From the NCBI GenBank assembly GCA_040772685.1, contig JAXGXQ010000001.1:372001-436000 (forward strand): DNA of 64,000 bases. Reading direction: 5' to 3'. Source of the stretch: JAXGXQ01 sp040772685. Lineage in GTDB: Bacteria; Bacillota; Clostridia; Saccharofermentanales; UBA5734. The notes under the pieces were generated by a model. It worked only from the letters and a program-made list of their open reading frames with translations. It was not told the origin of the DNA and did not search any database. Position numbers and translations under genes: made by a program. Of this stretch, positions 24,515-33,131 are shown piece after piece; position 1 is the first letter of the stretch, and every line of letters begins with the position of its first letter.

Positions 24515-27172
24515 TTAGAGTTCCCCCTTGTTTTTCAGTTCCATCAACTGGCCTACAGTTAAAAGTACTTTTCGCGGTTTACTGCCTTCAAACGGGCCAA
24601 CATAGCCTTTTTCCTGCATCCGGTCAATCAACCGGGCAGCTCGCGGATAGCCGACGTTCATCCGCCGCTGGATCAGAGAAACAGAAGCATAACCGGCTTC
24701 CACCACCAGTTCCGCAGCCTGGGGCAGCAACTCGTCCTGCTGGTCATTACCGCCGTTGCCTTTACCGCTTGATGGAACCGGAGTGTTTATTGCCTCCGTA
24801 ATTTCTTCGTCGTAATCTTTGTCACTGTTTGACTTAATAAACTTCAGTACCTTTTCCACTTCACTATCGGAAACAAACGCGCCTTGACCACGCAGCGGCT
24901 TAGCCAGATTCTGCGGGAAATAAAGCATATCACCCTTGCCAAGCAGCTTTTCAGCCCCGCCCATATCGAGGATTGTCCGGGAATCGACCTGCGAGGCAAC
25001 AGCAAACGCGATCCGCGAGGGAATATTGGCTTTGATCACGCCGGTAATGACATCTACTGACGGACGCTGAGTAGCAATAATCAGATGAATACCGGCGGCA
25101 CGCGCCATTGCCGTCAAACGCGCGATGGCATCTTCAACTTCAGTCGGTGAGGTTGACATCAGGTCAGCCAGCTCGTCTATCACAATCAGGATCAGCGGCA
25201 TCGGCTCAAATTCATCCGGTTGCGCTCTGGCCGCATTGCGATAACCCTGAATATCACGCACTTTTTTCTCCGCGAAAAGACCATAGCGGCGCACCATTTC
25301 ATTGACAGCCCAAAGCAGCGTATTGGCGGCCTTGCGTGGGTCGGTAACCACCGGTGACAGCAAGTGCGGTATGCCGTTATACATGCTAAGCTCAACCACT
25401 TTAGGGTCGATCATCAGCAGACGGACATCGTCAGGCGTGCAACGGAATAAAATGCTCATTAAAATCGTGTTGAGGCATACTGATTTACCTGATCCGGTAG
25501 CACCGGCAATCAGCAAGTGCGGCATCCGGGTTAGGTCGCATAAAATCGGCGTTCCCTGAATATCGCGGCCCAGCGCAGCGGTAAGCGGTGTTTTGGCTCT
25601 GGCAAATTCGGGTGATTCAAGAATCGCCCGCAACAGCACGGGGGTAGTTTCTTTGTTGGGGATTTCAATGCCAATCGCGGATTTACCGGGAATAGGCGCC
25701 TCAATTCTAACCGCCATCGCAGCCAGATTAAGCGCAATATCGTCGGCCAGCCCAACAATCTTGCTCACCTTGACGCCCGGACCGGGTGTCAGTTCGAAAC
25801 GGGTGATTGTAGCCCCGGCAGTATAGTTGACAACCTTGGCATCAACGCCAAAGCTTTTCAGTGTGGTTTCCAGCTTGCGGCCCAGTTCCGGGATACGCTG
25901 CAGGTTTTGCCGGACTCCGGCGGCGGAATCGGTATTTAGCAGATGCAGCGGAGGTTTTTGATATGGGATCGGTATCTGGTCGGCGCGCATATGTTTCGGT
26001 ATGTGCACATCAGCACCGACATAACCAGCCGCGGCTCCGCCTGACCCAGCTAAAGCTGAACCAGCGGCACTTCCAGCAGCATTTTCTGAAGCAACTCCTG
26101 CCGCAGCCTGCACAGAAACCTGCCCTGTTTGACCAGCCGTATCGGTATAATCAGCTGCAGTCGCGTCCACCCGATGCACACCAGCCGGTAAAGGCATTTC
26201 GTAAGCTGTTTCTGCTTCATCATCAATGCTTTCGTCTGCGAAATCGTGGCTTAGGCTGTGTTTCACTTCCGTGGCGCCTGCCCTGTTTAGATCCGGCATA
26301 GTAACAAAACCACCAGTATTTTCAGCAGGTTCTGCTGCCTGGCGTAGGAATTCCGGTACCGGCGGCTCACCCGCATCATTATATTCAGTTGAAAAAACAA
26401 AGTCTCCCGTTCCGGAAGGCGGATACTGACCTTCGAGTGCAGCAGCAGCGGCCGAATCGGACGCTGCCCCAGCTTGTTCAATCTGCAGATTGTAACTTTC
26501 ACGCCGGTTCTCTCGCTCTACGGCGTTTTGGCGCATTGTTTCCACCGAATTGCGCATCGCACCACTGACTCGATCCCTGGTTGAATTAAATGCCTGTGCT
26601 GTGCGGTTGATCGCTCTGGCATAGGATACATTGAACAGGAGAACCATTAGAACCAGAATGAATGCCGAAATAATTATGGCAGCGCCGGTAGTGCCGGCGA
26701 GAGCGGACATTGCCTGTGACAGCACACCGCCGAGTAAACCGCCCGACTTCAGTTTGCTCAGTTCCGCGAACCTGTCGGGTTCAACAGCGCTTTGAAACAA
26801 AATACGCAGCGATTGCCAGGCTGAAGGCTCGTCTGCTCCGGTGGGGATGGAAAGCTGACGGAAAGCCTGGAAATCAATTGTCAGCGTGTGGAGCAGACCG
26901 GCAATGCTGATCAACAGCAAAGTGACATAACGAAAACGCTCACTGGTGAAACGCGGTTGACGGGCCAGAAATCTTTCAATAGCCATGTAGATAAACAAGA
27001 CAGGCAGAATAAACGCTAACGCCCCAAACAGCGCCTGTCCGGATTTGACCAGTATTGTCCCCAGCGCTCCGGTTTTGGCAGCCGGGAAATAATAAGATAT
27101 TCCCAGGAATATCCCGACAGTGAGATAAATGAGAGCGCTGATCTCCTGGCGGCGGTCGACAGGTTCGGTCAT
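24515..27172 (-). CDS. ftsK: DNA translocase FtsK/SpoIIIE
   Basis: Septal motor that pumps chromosomal DNA. 885 residues: four to five membrane segments in residues 10-185, a linker of about 200 residues that is very rich in Ala and Gly near 350-385, then the motor with Walker A GATGSGKS at 557-564, Walker B LILIVIDELADLM, and a winged-helix gamma domain from about 815 that reads polarity sequences (VSLIQRRMNVGYPRAARLID). The name SpoIIIE would apply if the organism sporulates; nothing in this window decides that. Confidence 0.95.
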   Translation of the reverse strand: MTEPVDRRQEISALIYLTVGIFLGISYYFPAAKTGALGTILVKSGQALFGALAFILPVLFIYMAIERFLARQPRFTSERFRYVTLLLISIAGLLHTLTIDFQAFRQLSIPTGADEPSAWQSLRILFQSAVEPDRFAELSKLKSGGLLGGVLSQAMSALAGTTGAAIIISAFILVLMVLLFNVSYARAINRTAQAFNSTRDRVSGAMRNSVETMRQNAVERENRRESYNLQIEQAGAASDSAAAAALEGQYPPSGTGDFVFSTEYNDAGEPPVPEFLRQAAEPAENTGGFVTMPDLNRAGATEVKHSLSHDFADESIDDEAETAYEMPLPAGVHRVDATAADYTDTAGQTGQVSVQAAAGVASENAAGSAAGSALAGSGGAAAGYVGADVHIPKHMRADQIPIPYQKPPLHLLNTDSAAGVRQNLQRIPELGRKLETTLKSFGVDAKVVNYTAGATITRFELTPGPGVKVSKIVGLADDIALNLAAMAVRIEAPIPGKSAIGIEIPNKETTPVLLRAILESPEFARAKTPLTAALGRDIQGTPILCDLTRMPHLLIAGATGSGKSVCLNTILMSILFRCTPDDVRLLMIDPKVVELSMYNGIPHLLSPVVTDPRKAANTLLWAVNEMVRRYGLFAEKKVRDIQGYRNAARAQPDEFEPMPLILIVIDELADLMSTSPTEVEDAIARLTAMARAAGIHLIIATQRPSVDVITGVIKANIPSRIAFAVASQVDSRTILDMGGAEKLLGKGDMLYFPQNLAKPLRGQGAFVSDSEVEKVLKFIKSNSDKDYDEEITEAINTPVPSSGKGNGGNDQQDELLPQAAELVVEAGYASVSLIQRRMNVGYPRAARLIDRMQEKGYVGPFEGSKPRKVLLTVGQLMELKNKGEL

Positions 27173-27175
27173 TGG

Positions 27176-27766
27176 TTAATCTTCCTCCCTGGCGGCAGGA
27201 TGGTCTTTTTCAATAGGACCAGGTTTCCAGTCGATTGAATCGAGGTAGCGTCTGGCTTTAATTAAAGCCAGCTGGGTTTTGGCATCCTGAATTTCGTTGC
27301 GGTCGACCATGTTCAGCGCCTCGCTGAAAGGCATGGAAACAATATCAAGGTATTCACCCTCGTCAGGCCGGGCAACACCTTTATCGAGGTCCAGAGCCAG
27401 ATACAGATGCAAGATCTCGCTGCAGTACCCGGGTGTCGGATACATTTTCCCCAGCGGGATTATCGTATTGGCGATCCAGCCGGTTTCCTCAGTCAGTTCC
27501 CGAGTAGCGCAAAGCTGCGGCGCTTCGTCTTGCTCCAGCTTACCCGCTGGCACTTCCAGCAGCATCTGTTCAAATGGTTTACGGTACTGGCGCACAAAAT
27601 ACACCTGTTCATATTCATCAATAGCTACAACACAGGCACCACCGTTATGGATCACAAGTTCGCGGCGGGCCAGCTTGCCGCTTACCAGCTCAACCGTGTC
27701 CAGCAGGACCTTGAACACTCTGCCTTCGAAAATAGTTTTGCGGTCAATTGTCTTTTCGGTGAACAT
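27176..27766 (-). CDS. NUDIX hydrolase, ADP-ribose pyrophosphatase type
   Basis: Hydrolyses ADP-ribose or related nucleoside diphosphates. From ATG 27766 (GAGGAG ten bases upstream) it has 196 residues; the Nudix box G-x5-E-x7-REU-x-EE-x-GU is perfect at residues 75-97 (ending RELTEETGW), and the VRQYRKPFE segment before it and GYCSE after it are typical of the ADP-ribose branch (NudF). The 41-residue longer frame overlaps rnhA and is rejected. It starts seven bases after the rnhA stop. Confidence 0.88.
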   Translation of the reverse strand: MFTEKTIDRKTIFEGRVFKVLLDTVELVSGKLARRELVIHNGGACVVAIDEYEQVYFVRQYRKPFEQMLLEVPAGKLEQDEAPQLCATRELTEETGWIANTIIPLGKMYPTPGYCSEILHLYLALDLDKGVARPDEGEYLDIVSMPFSEALNMVDRNEIQDAKTQLALIKARRYLDSIDWKPGPIEKDHPAAREED

Positions 27767-27773
27767 GGCAAAA

Positions 27774-28277
27774 TCACTCCTCTGCCTGCGTTTGACGCAA
27801 AATTTTAATTTCCGCGACAGCCAAGGCATCGCAGCGGTTATTAAAGGAATTGTCGCTGTGTCCCTTAACCTTGATCCATTCAATATCATGTGGTTCGGAC
27901 AGGCGTAAAAGCTCCTGCCACAAATCCATATTGCTCACTGGGTCTCCGGCTGCGTTACGCCAGCCGTTGCGCTGCCAGTTAATCAGCCAGCCCTGGTTAA
28001 AGGCCGAAACCAGGTAGGCACTGTCACTGTACAAGCGTACCCGGCAGGGGCGGTTAAGGCGCTTGAGTGCTTCGATAGCAGCTGTCAGTTCCATCCTGTT
28101 ATTGGTTGTCGCCGGTTCAGAACCTGAGATTTCCTTTTCAGCGCCGCCAGCCATCAGGATAGCGGCCCAGCCGCCGGGGCCGGGGTTGCCTGAGCAGGCA
28201 CCATCGGTATAGATAGTAACTTCGGTTAATAGTCTGGCGCCTTGCGGGCGCTGTTGATGTTCTTGTGATTCAGTCAT
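27774..28277 (-). CDS. rnhA: Ribonuclease HI
   Basis: Cuts RNA in RNA-DNA hybrids. Catalytic residues are present: D25 in YTDGACSGNPGPGGWA, Glu in NNRMELT, Asp in YSDSAYLV, and the last Asp in NNRCDALA. I prefer ATG 28277 (GAGG close upstream, 8-base overlap with proC), giving 167 residues; ATG 28301 is the alternative. A short Gln-rich N-terminal arm precedes the domain. Translation is probably coupled to proC. Confidence 0.92.
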   Translation of the reverse strand: MTESQEHQQRPQGARLLTEVTIYTDGACSGNPGPGGWAAILMAGGAEKEISGSEPATTNNRMELTAAIEALKRLNRPCRVRLYSDSAYLVSAFNQGWLINWQRNGWRNAAGDPVSNMDLWQELLRLSEPHDIEWIKVKGHSDNSFNNRCDALAVAEIKILRQTQAEE

Positions 28278-29160
28278 GTGCCTCGTTTGCAGCCATTTCA
28301 ATTTTTATTTGATTAATATTTTCGTTTGCCGGGAAAACAGGCAATGGCTGATCACATTCTGCCTGCTTTCTCATCTGTTCAGATTGTTTGGCCGCAGCTC
28401 TAACTGCCGCCATCATAGCCGCGCGGGTTCCTTGTGTTTCCAGTGCGCTGATGCCTGCGATTGAAGTGCCCCCCGGAGAACAAACCTGGTCTTTGATCTG
28501 ACCCGGATGGCTGTTGGTTTCCAGCATCAGGCGGGCTGAACCGGCCATTGTTTGTGCTGCCATTGTGAGCGCAAGTTGCCGCGGCAATCCCATTTCCACA
28601 GCGCCATCAGCCAGTGCTTCCAGTATCAGCATCATATATGCGGGACCGCTGCCGCTGAGGGCGGTTACAGCATCAAACAGACTTTCTTCAACAACATGCA
28701 CATTGCCGATGCCCGCAAAGATATCACACAGCATTTGTTCGTTTCCCTGATCCGGGTGTTCCAAAGCCAGTGCGCTTACTCCACAGCCTGCCAGCGCCGG
28801 CATATTCGGCATAACCCGTGCCAAAACCGGTACAGGACCGGCAAAACGCCGCAGATTCGTTAGAGTAAGTCCTGCTGCAATCGAAACCAGAATTTGTTTA
28901 TTGGAAAAAATCGCACGCAATGGTGCAAGTGCTGATTCGCAGACAGTTGGCTTGGTAGCAAGGATAATCACTTCTGCTTGCTCAATTGCTTCCGTGGCAC
29001 TTTGAGCAGCGCTGACACCAAGTTCAGCAGCCAGAGCTGCAGATTTGCGGGAATCTGTGTCAAATATTCTAATATCTGCAGGTTTGGCTTTTTGCTGACG
29101 GATAATCCCTTTGAGGATCGCCTGCCCCATATTGCCTGTCCCAATAATAGCCAGTCGCAT
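28270..29160 (-). CDS. proC: Pyrroline-5-carboxylate reductase
   Basis: Last step of proline synthesis, NAD(P)H-dependent. The Rossmann start LAIIGTGNMGQAIL and the C-terminal signature with SGSGPAYMMLILEALADGAV and SPGGTSIAGISALE are diagnostic. 296 residues, with about 25 extra polar residues at the C-terminus. It opens a proC-rnhA-NUDIX-ftsK-ygiQ-cinA-murJ series of touching genes. Confidence 0.95.
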   Translation of the reverse strand: MRLAIIGTGNMGQAILKGIIRQQKAKPADIRIFDTDSRKSAALAAELGVSAAQSATEAIEQAEVIILATKPTVCESALAPLRAIFSNKQILVSIAAGLTLTNLRRFAGPVPVLARVMPNMPALAGCGVSALALEHPDQGNEQMLCDIFAGIGNVHVVEESLFDAVTALSGSGPAYMMLILEALADGAVEMGLPRQLALTMAAQTMAGSARLMLETNSHPGQIKDQVCSPGGTSIAGISALETQGTRAAMMAAVRAAAKQSEQMRKQAECDQPLPVFPANENINQIKIEMAANEAHD

Positions 29161-29235
29161 GCTTCAAACCTCAAATCAAACTAGTCGTAAATGCCGTCAG
29201 TTCAGTCGTTAACAGTAGTGGTGGAATCTTTGAAA

Positions 29236-29264
29236 ATGATACCATTTGTACCCAACACATGCAA
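29236..29264 (-). promoter_or_regulatory. Promoter for the proC operon
   Basis: TTGCAT at 29259-29264, 17-base spacer, TATCAT at 29236-29241, about 70 bases before proC. Confidence 0.55.
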
Positions 29265-29286
29265 ACCGGAACAACGGCTGAAGAGT

Positions 29287-29310
29287 AAAAAACACCGGCA
29301 AAATGCCGGC
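29287..29310 (-). terminator. Possible minus-strand terminator upstream of proC
   Basis: CCGGCA-TTT-TGCCGG followed by GTTTTTT on the minus strand. It would shield the proC promoter from transcripts coming from the GH2 gene. Confidence 0.5.
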
Positions 29311-29316
29311 AAGTCG

Positions 29317-29345
29317 TTGACAGTTCATTTGCTGAGTGTTAATAT
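29317..29345 (+). promoter_or_regulatory. Promoter for tRNA-Trp
   Basis: TTGACA at 29317-29322, 17-base spacer, TAATAT at 29340-29345, ending 11 bases before the mature tRNA 5' end. Confidence 0.75.
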
Positions 29346-29356
29346 TGGTTGCGCTT

Positions 29357-29431
29357 AGGGGAGTGGCTCAACGGTAGAGCAACGGTCTCCAAAACCGTCG
29401 GTTGCGTGTTCGAATCGCGTCTCCCCTGCCA
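29357..29431 (+). tRNA. tRNA-Trp (anticodon CCA)
   Basis: A full cloverleaf can be drawn: acceptor AGGGGAG/CTCCCCT, D arm GCTC/GAGC, anticodon stem ACGGT/ACCGT with loop CTCCAAA (anticodon CCA, tryptophan), T arm with TTCGAAT loop, and an encoded CCA end. It is a lone plus-strand gene with its own promoter and terminator between minus-strand operons. Confidence 0.97.
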
Positions 29432-29468
29432 AAAAAGCTTGAGTTTGAAACTCAGGCTTTTTTATTTT
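29430..29468 (+). terminator. Terminator after tRNA-Trp (probably works both ways)
   Basis: AAAAAAGC-TGAGTT pairs with AACTCA-GCTTTTTT with a short loop, ending in T6-A-T5. Because both flanks are A/T runs it can also end the minus-strand GH2 transcript, whose stop is at 29480. Confidence 0.88.
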
Positions 29469-29479
29469 TGCGAATCTTT

Positions 29480-32461
29480 TCAGCCAACGATCGGCTGCAT
29501 TGTAAAGGCGAACTTAAAGGTTTCAAACGTTATCGGCTGAACCTGGTTTTCGTCATCGGAAAGATGCTTCATATCCAGGATAATTTCCTGGAAAGCCCGT
29601 TGCGGCAACTGTGTTCCGGTTTGAGTATTTTGCAAATCCTCCAAGGAACATTGCCGGGCTGAAAAAAAGAATGGATCATCACCGCTTAGCAGCAATCCGA
29701 AACCTTCTTCATTTTGGAGCTTAAGATAGCGAACATCAGGCCTGAGCCCGTTTTCCTGATGACAGAACGACGCCTGGGCTAAAGCCGCGACCGGTTGACG
29801 CCAAATCGCTGTGCTTTGGCTGGTGCTGGACTTTCGGCAGAAGGCTTCTAGGTATGTTTCATCGGGTATAAATCCGTGTGGACCGCTGCCATAGTAGGTT
29901 GCCGTGTTGTATTCCTGGCGCAGGAAAAACCGCAAACCAAGGCGCGGCGGCAGCGGTAAATTTTCCAGTAGCGGTTCAATACTGACAAACAGATCAAGGC
30001 CACCCCTTTCGCCAATTTCCTGACGAAAAACAGTCTGAAATACAGGCCTGCAGCCGTTGGCGGCCATCAAGGCAACAGATTCAATTACGGCGGAATGACC
30101 ATCGCAGTCGGCTTCAACGGAAATTATCTGCTGCTTGAGGCGGTCATAACCCAGCTTCTGCCAGTCCCTGAGTCGTTGACGCTTATCCGCTGATGTCGGC
30201 GCCCGCCAAAACAGTAACTGCGGGCCGGCTCCAAGCTCTAATCCAGCACCGTTTAGGGCCACAGAGTTACTGAAGAACTCCTTTTCGCCACTGCGATATG
30301 CCTCGAAAGTCCCATTTATATGATTGAAAACCAGATAGAAGCGATGACCGGATATAATCGACAGATGCCTGTCGCGTTCCAGACGCAGCCGCACAGCAGG
30401 TGGCGTTGTCAGCTGACGGGGCAGTGTCACCTGCGGCTGTGAAAGCTTGAATTCGCTGAAGCCGATCGTCTGACCGGCAGGAGCATACAACGTATCTTCA
30501 GCCTGCTCGAACTCCAGCCTGAGCAGGTATTCACTGCCGTCATCAAAACGCTGGTCACCAAAAGGCAATTCGATGAAACGTCTGCTCGCAGGTTCGATGC
30601 GTAAAACATCAAGCTCAGCCGCTAATATTTCAAGTCCGTCACGCAAAACAATAAAGCGGGCAGACAGGTCATTGGTATTGACAAAACTGCGGCGGTTTAT
30701 CAAAATCAGCGCGCCGTTTTCCGGATCCACCGGTTCAACCCTTACTGGCTGGTAGAGTTGGGCCAGTTCCTTTAGTGCTGTGTATGGCTGATGGCTGGCG
30801 TTCACCAGACCTTCGGCAAACCAGTTTGCCGTGACGTCTTCAGGTTCAAAAACACGGTCGTGCCAGGGACGCCGTCTGATTGCCTGCCAGAAATTGTCAA
30901 TATTATCTTCATCTTCACAGCTGAGAACACTTTCTCTGGCAGAAAAGCCACTGCCCTTGTCAAGATATGGATCAGGCAGATTCAACAAGGCCGGTCGCGT
31001 ATGATCCCGAGCAAGCGCCAACTGCTGCATCTCTCTGTGGTTCAGCCCGGCTTGGTCGCAGCCGGCCATTGACCAGGTGATTACACATGGCTGGTTGCGG
31101 TCGCGCTTGATCAGGCGTTCTGTCCGGGACAAGCAGGCGTCTCGCAGTTCGGGATCATCCTGCAGTTTCAGATTTTGTTGTTCTACAGGGAAAGCAACCG
31201 GCAGCCGCTCAATCACATAAAGACCATAGATGGCGCATAGCTCAAGAAAAATCGGATCCGGTGGCAGTGGCCCTACAATTACGGTATTAATATTGTGTAG
31301 CTTCATTTGACGGATATCCGCAATCATATCTTCAAGACTCAAGGCGATGCCATGTTCAGGATGAAGCCCCTCCCACATTACCGGAAACAGCCGCAGTGGC
31401 TGGCCATTAAGTTGCAACCGTTGTTCCAGCATGTTGATTTCACGAAAACCAATTGCCTGAGTAACACAGCCCAGTTCCTGTCCCCGGCGATCCAGCACAC
31501 TTATATAAAGTTGATAAAGCTCAGGAGTTTCAGCCGTCCAGGGGCTAATCCCGGTAAGATCAACTGTAAAAACCGCTGTCGAAGCAGCCTGCACCGAGGA
31601 TGCTTCCCAAGTGCCTTCACAGGGAGTGAGAATAACCCGACTTTCGGTTTCATAGAGAATGTCGTCATCTGACAACAGGATCAGACGTACGCGTGGACTG
31701 TCGGTAGATATACGGTAGGATATCAGGCTCATCTCCACTTCCAGCCGCCATTGAGCAGCCTCCAGTTGCGTCGTGTGGACTGACAAGTCATAGATTGAAA
31801 TTGCCGGCATAGCTTCCAGATATACATCCCGGAAAATTCCCTGTAGTAATGGACCCGGAGCGCAATCCAGGTAGCTGGCGGCGCTGAAGCCGTAAACATA
31901 AACTGTTATTTCATTGTCGCCGTCATGCAGGTGGTTCGTGATTTCAAATTCGGCCGGCAAGCCGCCGCTGTCACTGTAACCAACTTCCCTACCATTTATA
32001 AAAGCGTGAAAAGAGCTGTTGATGCCTTGGAAAACAAGGCGTTTGCGCAGTCCGCCCAAAGCAATCGGTATCCTCAGGGAACGCCGATAAACCGCAACCG
32101 GGATGTCCTGTGTCATATAAGGCGGATTGAGCGGAAAAGGCAGCTCACTGTGTGTGTTGTTATAAAAACCGTTTTGTTGCCAACAGGAAGGCACTTCGGT
32201 TGTTGTCGAGCTATTGCGTAAAGCGGTGATTTTCTCTGGCAGTTGACTGATTGTCTCGTAGCCATTGAAGCTCCAGCTGCCGTTAAGCAGCATCACATAA
32301 GGAGAAGCATAGCGGGCATTACCAGCGTTAGAATTGCGGCTGGTGGCAAGGTCTGGCTGCTGAATCATGTAAGCCCGTGCAGGCAAGACATTGCGACCTA
32401 GAGCATCAATCCGATTCCAGTCAGGAGTTTCTTCCCTTCCCGGAAAAATATTGGCTTTCAT
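29480..32461 (-). CDS. Glycoside hydrolase family 2 (LacZ-type) homologue, predicted inactive
   Basis: A full-length (993 residues) cytosolic homologue of beta-galactosidase: sugar-binding domain with VPSCWQQNGFYNN and PFPLNPPY (about 90-115), IFRDVYLEA near 209, TIM barrel from about 340, and a C-terminal small-chain domain (FWRAPTSADK, YYGSGPHGFIPDET, HQENGLRPDVRY). The active-site motifs are all changed. Compared with E. coli LacZ: RWSDGSYLED becomes GFSAASYLDC (191-200), NRHEHHP becomes VMWEGLHP (361-368), SHYPNHP becomes GPLPPDP (397-403), DEANIETHG becomes IERLPVAFP (417-425), and WSLGNESGHG becomes WSMAGCDQAG (463-472), losing the acid/base Glu; the EYAHAMGNS nucleophile motif is reduced to CEDEDN near 515. 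The frame is intact, with GGAGG ten bases before ATG, so it is not decaying visibly. No signal peptide. Function unknown; perhaps ligand binding. Confidence 0.85.
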   Translation of the reverse strand: MKANIFPGREETPDWNRIDALGRNVLPARAYMIQQPDLATSRNSNAGNARYASPYVMLLNGSWSFNGYETISQLPEKITALRNSSTTTEVPSCWQQNGFYNNTHSELPFPLNPPYMTQDIPVAVYRRSLRIPIALGGLRKRLVFQGINSSFHAFINGREVGYSDSGGLPAEFEITNHLHDGDNEITVYVYGFSAASYLDCAPGPLLQGIFRDVYLEAMPAISIYDLSVHTTQLEAAQWRLEVEMSLISYRISTDSPRVRLILLSDDDILYETESRVILTPCEGTWEASSVQAASTAVFTVDLTGISPWTAETPELYQLYISVLDRRGQELGCVTQAIGFREINMLEQRLQLNGQPLRLFPVMWEGLHPEHGIALSLEDMIADIRQMKLHNINTVIVGPLPPDPIFLELCAIYGLYVIERLPVAFPVEQQNLKLQDDPELRDACLSRTERLIKRDRNQPCVITWSMAGCDQAGLNHREMQQLALARDHTRPALLNLPDPYLDKGSGFSARESVLSCEDEDNIDNFWQAIRRRPWHDRVFEPEDVTANWFAEGLVNASHQPYTALKELAQLYQPVRVEPVDPENGALILINRRSFVNTNDLSARFIVLRDGLEILAAELDVLRIEPASRRFIELPFGDQRFDDGSEYLLRLEFEQAEDTLYAPAGQTIGFSEFKLSQPQVTLPRQLTTPPAVRLRLERDRHLSIISGHRFYLVFNHINGTFEAYRSGEKEFFSNSVALNGAGLELGAGPQLLFWRAPTSADKRQRLRDWQKLGYDRLKQQIISVEADCDGHSAVIESVALMAANGCRPVFQTVFRQEIGERGGLDLFVSIEPLLENLPLPPRLGLRFFLRQEYNTATYYGSGPHGFIPDETYLEAFCRKSSTSQSTAIWRQPVAALAQASFCHQENGLRPDVRYLKLQNEEGFGLLLSGDDPFFFSARQCSLEDLQNTQTGTQLPQRAFQEIILDMKHLSDDENQVQPITFETFKFAFTMQPIVG

Positions 32462-32796
32462 CGACTCACAACCTCCCGCAGTTTAACAAGATGAATTTCG
32501 CAGAAATCACGTCGGGTTTCTACAAAGAAAAAGTGATTTATAGCGCTAACTTAATATACCATTTAATTGCAGACAAGAGAAAACCCCGATGTTCTTTTGA
32601 ACCCCAGGGTTTCCGTTTTGGCTTGAACATAACAAACACCTCGATTTGCCGATGAGTAACAGAGTAAGTATTGATGCATTTTAGACGACAATGAATCAGG
32701 ATTGTTAAATAATGGAAAACGCGTGTTTATATCAACCACAATACATTTTTTTATCTGCGTCATAGACACTCAAAAGTATGATTATTCCGAAAATGA
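32462..32796. other. Intergenic region upstream of the GH2 gene
   Basis: About 335 bases, A/T-rich, with no credible gene. It must hold the GH2 promoter (TATAAAT at about 32537-32543 and TATATT upstream on the minus strand are candidates but have no good -35). An inverted repeat AAATCAC-22-GTGATTT at 32505-32540 lies between these and the start codon and may be an operator pair. The short minus-strand reading frame here has no family features or ribosome site. Confidence 0.5.
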
Positions 32797-32829
32797 GAAA
32801 AGTCCGGTGGTATTACAACCATCGGACTC
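32797..32829 (-). terminator. Terminator after tRNA-Pro
   Basis: AGTCCG-TGGT pairs with ACCA-CGGACT (one mismatch) and is followed by TTTTC on the minus strand, seven bases after the tRNA. Confidence 0.75.
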
Positions 32830-32835
32830 TTCGTC

Positions 32836-32912
32836 TGGTCGGAGTGACAAGACTTGAACTTGCGACCTCTTGCACCCCAAGCAAGCACTCTAGCCACCTG
32901 AGCTACACCCCG
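32836..32912 (-). tRNA. tRNA-Pro (anticodon GGG)
   Basis: Cloverleaf on the minus strand: acceptor CGGGGTG/CACTCCG, anticodon stem CTTGC/GCAAG with loop TTGGGGT (anticodon GGG, proline), T loop TTCAAGT, encoded CCA. Lone gene with its own promoter and terminator. Confidence 0.96.
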
Positions 32913-32925
32913 CCGGACCTATCCA

Positions 32926-32954
32926 ATGATAAGGATTAGCACGCTGAAAGTCAA
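32926..32954 (-). promoter_or_regulatory. Promoter for tRNA-Pro
   Basis: TTGACT at 32949-32954, 17-base spacer, TATCAT at 32926-32931, 13 bases before the tRNA. Confidence 0.7.
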
Positions 32955-33058
32955 TAGCAATCGGCCTTAAGCAGCATTGTTTTTGATTAAAAAATATCCT
33001 GTTTTTGAAAATGTTGTTGCAAGCCTGCTGGTAATTAATTTAAGCTGCGCACCGACAA

Positions 33059-33090
33059 CAAAAAAGGCACCTGCGTTGTGCAAATGCCTA
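33059..33090 (-). terminator. Terminator after pnp
   Basis: AGGCA--TGC pairs with GCA--TGCCT and runs into TTTTTTG on the minus strand, about 45 bases after the pnp stop. Confidence 0.75.
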
Positions 33091-33131
33091 TTTTGTGGTC
33101 TTAATTTATATTAGTGAAAACTCAGTAAAGC

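Noticed and set aside
32563..32769. 68-codon minus-strand frame upstream of the GH2 gene
   Set aside because: No ribosome site, no similarity I can recognise, and it would run from close to the tRNA-Pro terminator into the GH2 promoter area.
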